Positions 59,331 to 64,000 of a stretch of 64,000 nucleotides of DNA are shown in pieces. The DNA lies in contig NC_052616.1 in the NCBI RefSeq assembly GCF_016545825.1, forward strand, positions 9,610,001-9,674,000, given 5' to 3'. Each line of letters opens with the position of its first letter. Within the stretch, counting starts at the first letter, position 1. This DNA is from Eucalyptus grandis (taxonomy: Eukaryota > Streptophyta > Magnoliopsida > Myrtales > Myrtaceae). The notes below the pieces were generated by a model. It was not told the DNA's origin. It saw only the letters and a list, made by a program, of their open reading frames with translations, and ran no database searches. A program made the translations under genes and the position numbers.

Positions 59331-62300
59331 CCGCAGAGACGTCGCCGTTTCGCCCACCAATGAAACAGGCCTCTTGAAGTGGACCCCCTCCCCTTGGCTT
59401 AAAATTAAATGGCTTACATAATTTATTCTCTATTATTCTCTATTTCTTTCTCCCTTTTTTTATACCCTTTCATGAGTTACAATCGTCAGTTGAATAATTG
59501 CTCTGGAGCTGTTTTTAGTATACACTAAATAAGTCTTGCGGCGAAAAAAAAAAAAATCTTAAAAAAGAAGATTTATTTCAACTTAGTCATTCACCAAAAT
59601 CATCCACTAAATGTTCTTTTTATCTTCTATTTACTTAATAATCTTTATTTTCTCAAATTTATAAACCTATAATCTATCAAAGTGTGATGGTCGATATTCA
59701 CTTCTCCGTTGGTAAAATACTCGTACTATGTTATTTTGGGAAAAAAAATCCTTAGTTCTTTGGGAGTATGATATATCGCGCACATATGCAACACATGATG
59801 CATTAAACTTACATAAAAATACTTTAATTTTTGCTTATTTTCTGAATTTTTGCTCGTCAATTGACAATATAGCAAGTCGATCATCACATACTCCAAAGAT
59901 ACAAATATATATTATGTCATATTCTCACAAATAAATATAATATCCTCTTGATTTGTCATTATATAATAGAAAGTAATGCCAAAATTCAATTGTTAGATGT
60001 GATTTTTTTATAACAAAAGTTATGATCAAAATAGGTTTATTTTTATATCCAAATTTTGCTCATTTATAGTAAAATTAATTTAAACTCATGATAACAATAT
60101 TTTTTAGATTTTTTTATAGTAATATTGAATTTTTTTTCACTTATTTATAAGGTAAATGACTTTATATAGGTTTTGTCATGTACCAATTAATCTCCATTCC
60201 ATAAATCTGTGATAGAGATCTGCATAAAACATTCCTATCAATATGTGAAAGAGGTGGGTCGTTTTCATGGTTACCAGTCAAACTTTCATAATATTCTTAC
60301 CTTTAACAAGAGTATATAAGATAGAAGCGTAAAATAGTAGTAGGTGACAAAAGGATTTGATTGCAAAATTCAAATGATTTATGAGAGACTCAATTGAAAT
60401 AAAAAAAGAGAGAGTTATACAAAAAGTTTGAAATTTCCACCTCACGCTTTGATTTGAAAGGTTCCAAACTCAATGGTTATCATTAAAATGAATGTTAATC
60501 TTCTATTGATAATCATCATTAGTCTCAAATGACATCCTTTTACCACGCCAAGAAACGTTAGTTCGTATTTCCACAAAATAATTAATAGCATATGACAAAT
60601 GGATTTGATTGCAAAATCAAAGCAGTTGTAACATTCAAACCCACAATTATTGTCCTTAGATTTCTCTAGTAACCGCTTAATTCCTTTTTTCCGAAAATAA
60701 TCTTTATTTTCTCCATCATCACGTCTTTATAAAAACACATGTGGCACTTAAACCTTGCAAAAGCAGCCAAACTTCCCTAAAAAGCAGATAATCACACACT
60801 CACCATCTAATTGGACAAACATGTGATTTCTCCCCCTCCACCACCACCTCTGATTTCTCCCAAAAATAATTTTAAAAAAGAAAAACAATTAGCATCGGAA
60901 AATGGTAATAACCCGAAACCTAGGCATATGGGTCTCAGTGCTCTTGACTTAATTTACGTCCACTAATATTTGATTTATTCCTAAATTAGCATATATCCAA
61001 ACAAAAAACAATAATGGCTCCCCCCTCCTTCCCCTCCTCGTTTAGTGGCTCGAAGAAAGGCGTCTCGGGGCTTGACGCCTATCATTGACTTCTCTCTCTA
61101 ATCAGGTCAATTTATATTCGCATTATTTCGCTCCAAATTTAATTATTTTGAGAAGAGAAAAAAAAATGCATTTAAATTGTACTAATTTTGGGATTACGTA
61201 CTTCCAGGATACAGACAAAATCATTATATTATGTAAGATTTAGCTCGGACCAAGGCCTCTCGAGGGATTTTGTCGAATCCTATGTGCTTCTTCCGCTTGT
61301 TTTCTCATTTATGGTTTTCTTTCTTTTCACTAAGTTCGAGCAGCATTTGAAAAAAAAAAAAACACAAAAGATATTTTTGAAAGAACAAACGAAGTTGAGT
61401 TTTTTTATTGGATTACAGCTCTTATGTTTCGATTCCGCGCAAATCCAAGCAAAAGAAATCGCAGTTCTTCCTAAGTACGCGGCTCTTCGTGAATTTGATT
61501 TTTTTTTTTTTTATTTTTTTTTTTGGTTATTATTTTTATGGCCTCGATAACATATTGCTCGAAAGTCTGATATGCATTATTTTGTCTAGTGACAATATGT
61601 TAATTATTTTTACTCATTATTAGGACAATTTTTTTACCCCGTTTTCCTGGCCAAAAAGTGACGCTTCATTCAAAGCAAAATGAATAATGACAACGGCTAA
61701 CAATAATTAGAAGAAGCAAAGATTATAATACTCGTGCGACAAAACATAAAAAGACTCACAAATATCTCTTCGGGTTATTTGATGATTTTAGTCTTTGGAG
61801 CGTACGTGTTTATATGAGACTTGTTGGACCACCTTCATTTTTACCCCCATGTGCAATTGTAGGGACTTGAAAGTTGATCACATATCAAGGGATACACGAA
61901 GGGATCTAGAGATTCGAAATCAGAAGATGCCAAGATACTATAAATCTCCGAATTGTATACTTTTGTCTGCATTACAAATTTCCTAGGTGTGTGCATGTTC
62001 ATATCCATGATAAAAGATTACAGACACGTCGCCTTCATTTTACCAATATGGAATACAAACTGAAGTATCCGCACACACATATAAACTCGGCCAAAGGAGA
62101 AAAAGACACATGGATATAGACAAGTTTTATAAACTAGAGGCGATAACCGATGGCTTTTGAGCATGTCAACGTCCAAGAAAGTCATTTTCGAAGCCGGTTT
62201 CACCAATTTGAAGAATTGCAATGCATGTCCTCATTTAGTGAGCAACGTGTTTAAATATAATTTTCCAAGCACAAAACGTCATCAGATAATACGAAATTTG

Positions 62301-64000
62301 ATTATAGTACAAAGCGGCATATGCAACATGGAGTGAGGTGCGCCCAAAAATTTTGTCGCTTCTCTCATTTAGCCAAATTTAAATGGACTAAAGTACAATA
62401 TTTATGGTGGCTCGATTTAACCAATTATTGATTGGCATCTTGAATATATAAAGAAAGTGGCTCCTGAAAAAGTTCTCAATTGTTCTTATATGCGCTAGGG
62501 CCTAACTATGTTCGACAAATTATGGGTTTTGCATTGATTGAGTTTCTCGATTGAGAAATCACATCACATCTTTGACCAGAGTATTGGGTCGGTCCAAAAT
62601 ATAGGGAACTCTAATACTTGGTAGTAGCTGGTCTCAATGGATGCTAAAGCATTGGCGAAACGATTTGATCATTTCTAAAGCGCAATCGAATTAATACACT
62701 GCAGTATACTGTTGAGACCGCATAGTGCAAGACGAATTGAATTATTCCTTTTCCTCCTCTTTGATTGTTGACATGTTTTAATCTTAAAAGTATCCCCAAG
62801 GTATTCCAAAATCATTGAAGAAGTGTCCACATCTACCCACTTGCTAGGAGAATCGTAGCATCGGCACTATGCCCAAAGATCCTTGCGTGTTACAAAGAAA
62901 AAGGACAACGTCACATAAAGGAGCAAAAGAGAAAAAAACCCAATTCAAAAATCATTTAACTAAAAGCAGGAATTGACCTCTATCGTTCGTGTACAAAATA
63001 TAACTCCTCACTCGTCAGCTCATCCAATTGAATAAATTAGAAAAAAAAAAATAAAGGAAGAAAAAAGAGTAGAACTTTGCGAGAACGAGAATTCCACCCA
63101 ACGAATTATTTTTCCAATCTTTTTTTGGACTTTACTGAAATGGACAAATCCAATCAGAGCAAAGAGAACCGGCTTTCTTTGTTTGAGACGTTGTTTAATT
63201 CCATTGCAAATATTATATACAGCTCATTAGAAAAACATCGCATGTTCATCTTACCATTTTCGGTTTTTATGGTTTAGTTATTGCCCCTCGTGTCATAGAT
63301 ATATCTGTACTCATATATCGATGTTCTGACGGTAGAGCACTATTACTAATTTTACAAGTACCTATTACCGAACTATTGAGCTCAAGGTAAATGTCACTAA
63401 GTCAAAACGTATCTCATATTCAAATCACGATGTCTCGCACTCATAATAATTTTAAATATCATGCCGGCCGCCCAGCATAAGTAAAGTCTCTCTCTTATGC
63501 ACGCCAGGACATCTACGGCTAGAAATGCGAAGAGATTAGGAACAAATGAAGACTTTCCTAAATCAATAGTTTTGATTTGAAAATTCATGATGGCACGGCC
63601 GGTATCAATGATCGAACTCCAGTCAACAACCTATTAATTAATGCACACGCCAGCATATTGTCATGATATAAAGAAAAGCACAGCACATTGATGCACATAC
63701 GAAGGAACAAGTTGAAGAATATTATGCTTCGCATTGATTGCGTAACCTAATGACGATGACATTTCAGAAGCAATCTTTAATTGTGATTTTGAGCTGAAAG
63801 CAAGAAAAATAAAGTTAAGAAATTCAATGATGTGATCTAAGTATAAAACCACTGAATTTCGGCGAAGGAGATTGCATCGCTAAACATTTCGCTCCGTACA
63901 AGATGCACACTCGACCTCAACTGAAATGACCCAAATACTCCCCTCGGATCGTATAGGGCGCTCGAAAATCGAAGTTCACGTGACTCACACACCCAGGGGG
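59331..64000. other. AT-rich gene-free end of the window
   Basis: No frame with recognisable protein, no RNA gene and no clear element ends seen. Two short phrases (GGATTTGATTGCAAAAT) recur near 60350 and 60605. Confidence 0.45.

Noticed and set aside
61188..61623. 120-codon frame in AT-rich DNA
   Set aside because: Phe/Leu-rich reading from poly-T tracts; no motif or splice context.

Overview
The window is nuclear DNA of a flowering plant, most likely a woody dicot. The evidence is spliced genes with GT/AG introns, a receptor-like kinase, a type I MADS-box gene, a plant E2 ubiquitin-conjugating enzyme gene, Ty1/copia retrotransposons and dispersed AT-rich repeats with GC-rich cores. Myrtales (Eucalyptus-like) is a guess from overall repeat style, not a demonstrated assignment. 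One run of 100 N (23381-23480) is an assembly gap.

Layout. 1-11.3 kb: repeat-rich DNA with a type I MADS-box locus on the minus strand. It has one open gene (10162-11196) and one decayed copy (about 5479-8420) split by a PIF/Harbinger-like element with a TAA target duplication. 12-25 kb: a wrecked gene neighbourhood. It holds a Ty1/copia element with both LTRs and a 5-bp target duplication (13944-18660), kelch exons with a stop codon, a truncated second copia with a tRNA-derived SINE nested in it, a decayed SWIM zinc-finger exon, and the last three exons of a glucose-6-phosphate 1-epimerase gene. A tRNA-iMet(CAU) gene lies at 25810-25881. 30-33.6 kb: an LRR receptor-like (pseudo)kinase gene with a one-base frameshift. 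35.5-36.6 kb: a solo LTR with a perfect 5-bp target duplication.

38.8-59.3 kb: a direct tandem segmental duplication. Unit A (about 38.8-50.4 kb) carries an intact four-exon E2 gene. Unit B (about 50.6-59.3 kb) carries its pseudogene, which lost exons 2 and 3 in two deletions, has stops in exon 4, and has a copia pol fragment with an internally triplicated integrase segment in intron 1. Unit A has a solo LTR and a hAT-like element at positions where unit B keeps the uninterrupted sequence, so these two insertions probably postdate the duplication. 59.3-64 kb is AT-rich with no supported gene.

The genes do not form a pathway. The window is mainly a record of local duplication, nested transposition and gene decay around a few live genes: MADS, E2, tRNA-iMet, and possibly the receptor kinase and the epimerase. 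No clearly new biological system is visible. The most unusual items are the repeated C-terminal module of the MADS protein, the E2 duplication with its two unoccupied insertion sites, and the nested SINE/copia/kelch/SWIM region.
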